A stretch of DNA of 5,119 nt from Chromatiales bacterium (GTDB lineage: Bacteria; Pseudomonadota; Gammaproteobacteria; UBA6429; Thiohalophilaceae). Both the position numbers and the translations under genes were made by a program. The notes below the pieces were generated by a model that had not been told where the DNA came from, searched no databases, and saw only the letters and a program-made list of their open reading frames with translations. This document shows, in pieces, positions 5,034 to 5,119 of this stretch; within the stretch, counting starts at the first letter, position 1, and every line of letters begins with the position of its first letter. The stretch covers positions 1 through 5,119 of the forward strand of contig JALUTJ010000205.1 of the NCBI GenBank assembly GCA_027057985.1, in the 5' to 3' direction.

Positions 5034-5058
5034 CCTTCCTTACTCCCTGTCAGCTATT

Positions 5059-5119
5059 TTAACCCTTGATATAACCTCGCTTGATACTGTAACGCCGGCC
5101 CCTGTCAGCGAGATAATAC
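5059..5119 (-). CDS. C-terminal end of a winged-helix-type paralogue (partial)
   Basis: Only the last 19 codons and stop are in the window; the gene begins beyond its right edge. Reading leftward from 5118 the translation is YYLADRGRRYSIKRGYIKG followed by TAA (5061-5059). The last residues of the next gene are KYFLTDLGRRYCINKRYIRK and stop, so the two ends share xYxLxDxGRRYxIxxxYIx and finish at almost the same point. This marks a tandem paralogue of the membrane-anchored winged-helix gene. The spacing to that gene's start is 25 bases, with its ribosome-binding site inside, so the two are likely co-transcribed. Whether this copy has a membrane anchor cannot be seen. Confidence 0.65.
   Translation of the reverse strand, partial: YYLADRGRRYSIKRGYIKG

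Overview
The window looks like chromosomal DNA of a motile, probably facultatively anaerobic or microaerophilic gammaproteobacterium. The evidence is a YaaA peroxide-stress protein, a YibF-like glutathione S-transferase, a DUF4389-type membrane protein and a cysteine-rich CWC-type protein of gammaproteobacterial flavour, plus an apparently perfect FNR/Anr operator and a near-consensus sigma-28 (FliA) flagellar promoter. Genus cannot be assigned. There is no tRNA, rRNA, CRISPR array or transposase gene in the window.

Left part (1-1950). A small PilZ-domain (cyclic-di-GMP binding) gene reads leftward. A two-gene operon reads rightward from the shared intergenic region. Its first gene encodes a short soluble protein whose N-terminal third resembles the signalling tip of a methyl-accepting chemotaxis protein (MCP). 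The second, overlapping by one base (TAATG), encodes a stand-alone metallo-beta-lactamase-fold protein with a di-iron-type ligand set, like the oxygen-binding di-iron protein (ODP) sensors paired with sensorless cytoplasmic chemoreceptors in other phyla. A TAAAGTTT-N11-GCCGTTAC element upstream places the pair in the flagellar/chemotaxis regulon. This putative oxygen/iron-sensing chemotaxis module is the most interesting part of the window.

Middle part (1951-2468). A perfect TTGAT-N4-ATCAA site sits at class-II spacing in front of a 60-residue conserved-type small protein carrying a WY...GPF motif. After it come 238 bases without a gene. These hold a short palindrome of the dispersed-repeat kind (2286-2303) and a 117-bp element with about 25-bp terminal inverted repeats and further internal hairpins (2332-2448), probably a MITE-like non-autonomous element.

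Right part (2469-5119). All genes read leftward in a tight array. In transcription order they are: the end of a winged-helix-type gene cut by the window edge; a paralogous full-length gene with an N-terminal membrane anchor and C-terminal winged helix; a cysteine-rich CWC-type zinc-binding protein; yaaA; a DUF4389-type membrane protein; and a YibF-like GST. The spacings (25, 6, 51, 16 and -1 bases) suggest one operon, possibly with an internal promoter before yaaA. Metal and redox stress (YaaA, GST, CWC protein) is a loose common theme on this side, and oxygen sensing (di-iron protein, FNR box) on the other. That thematic link is inference.
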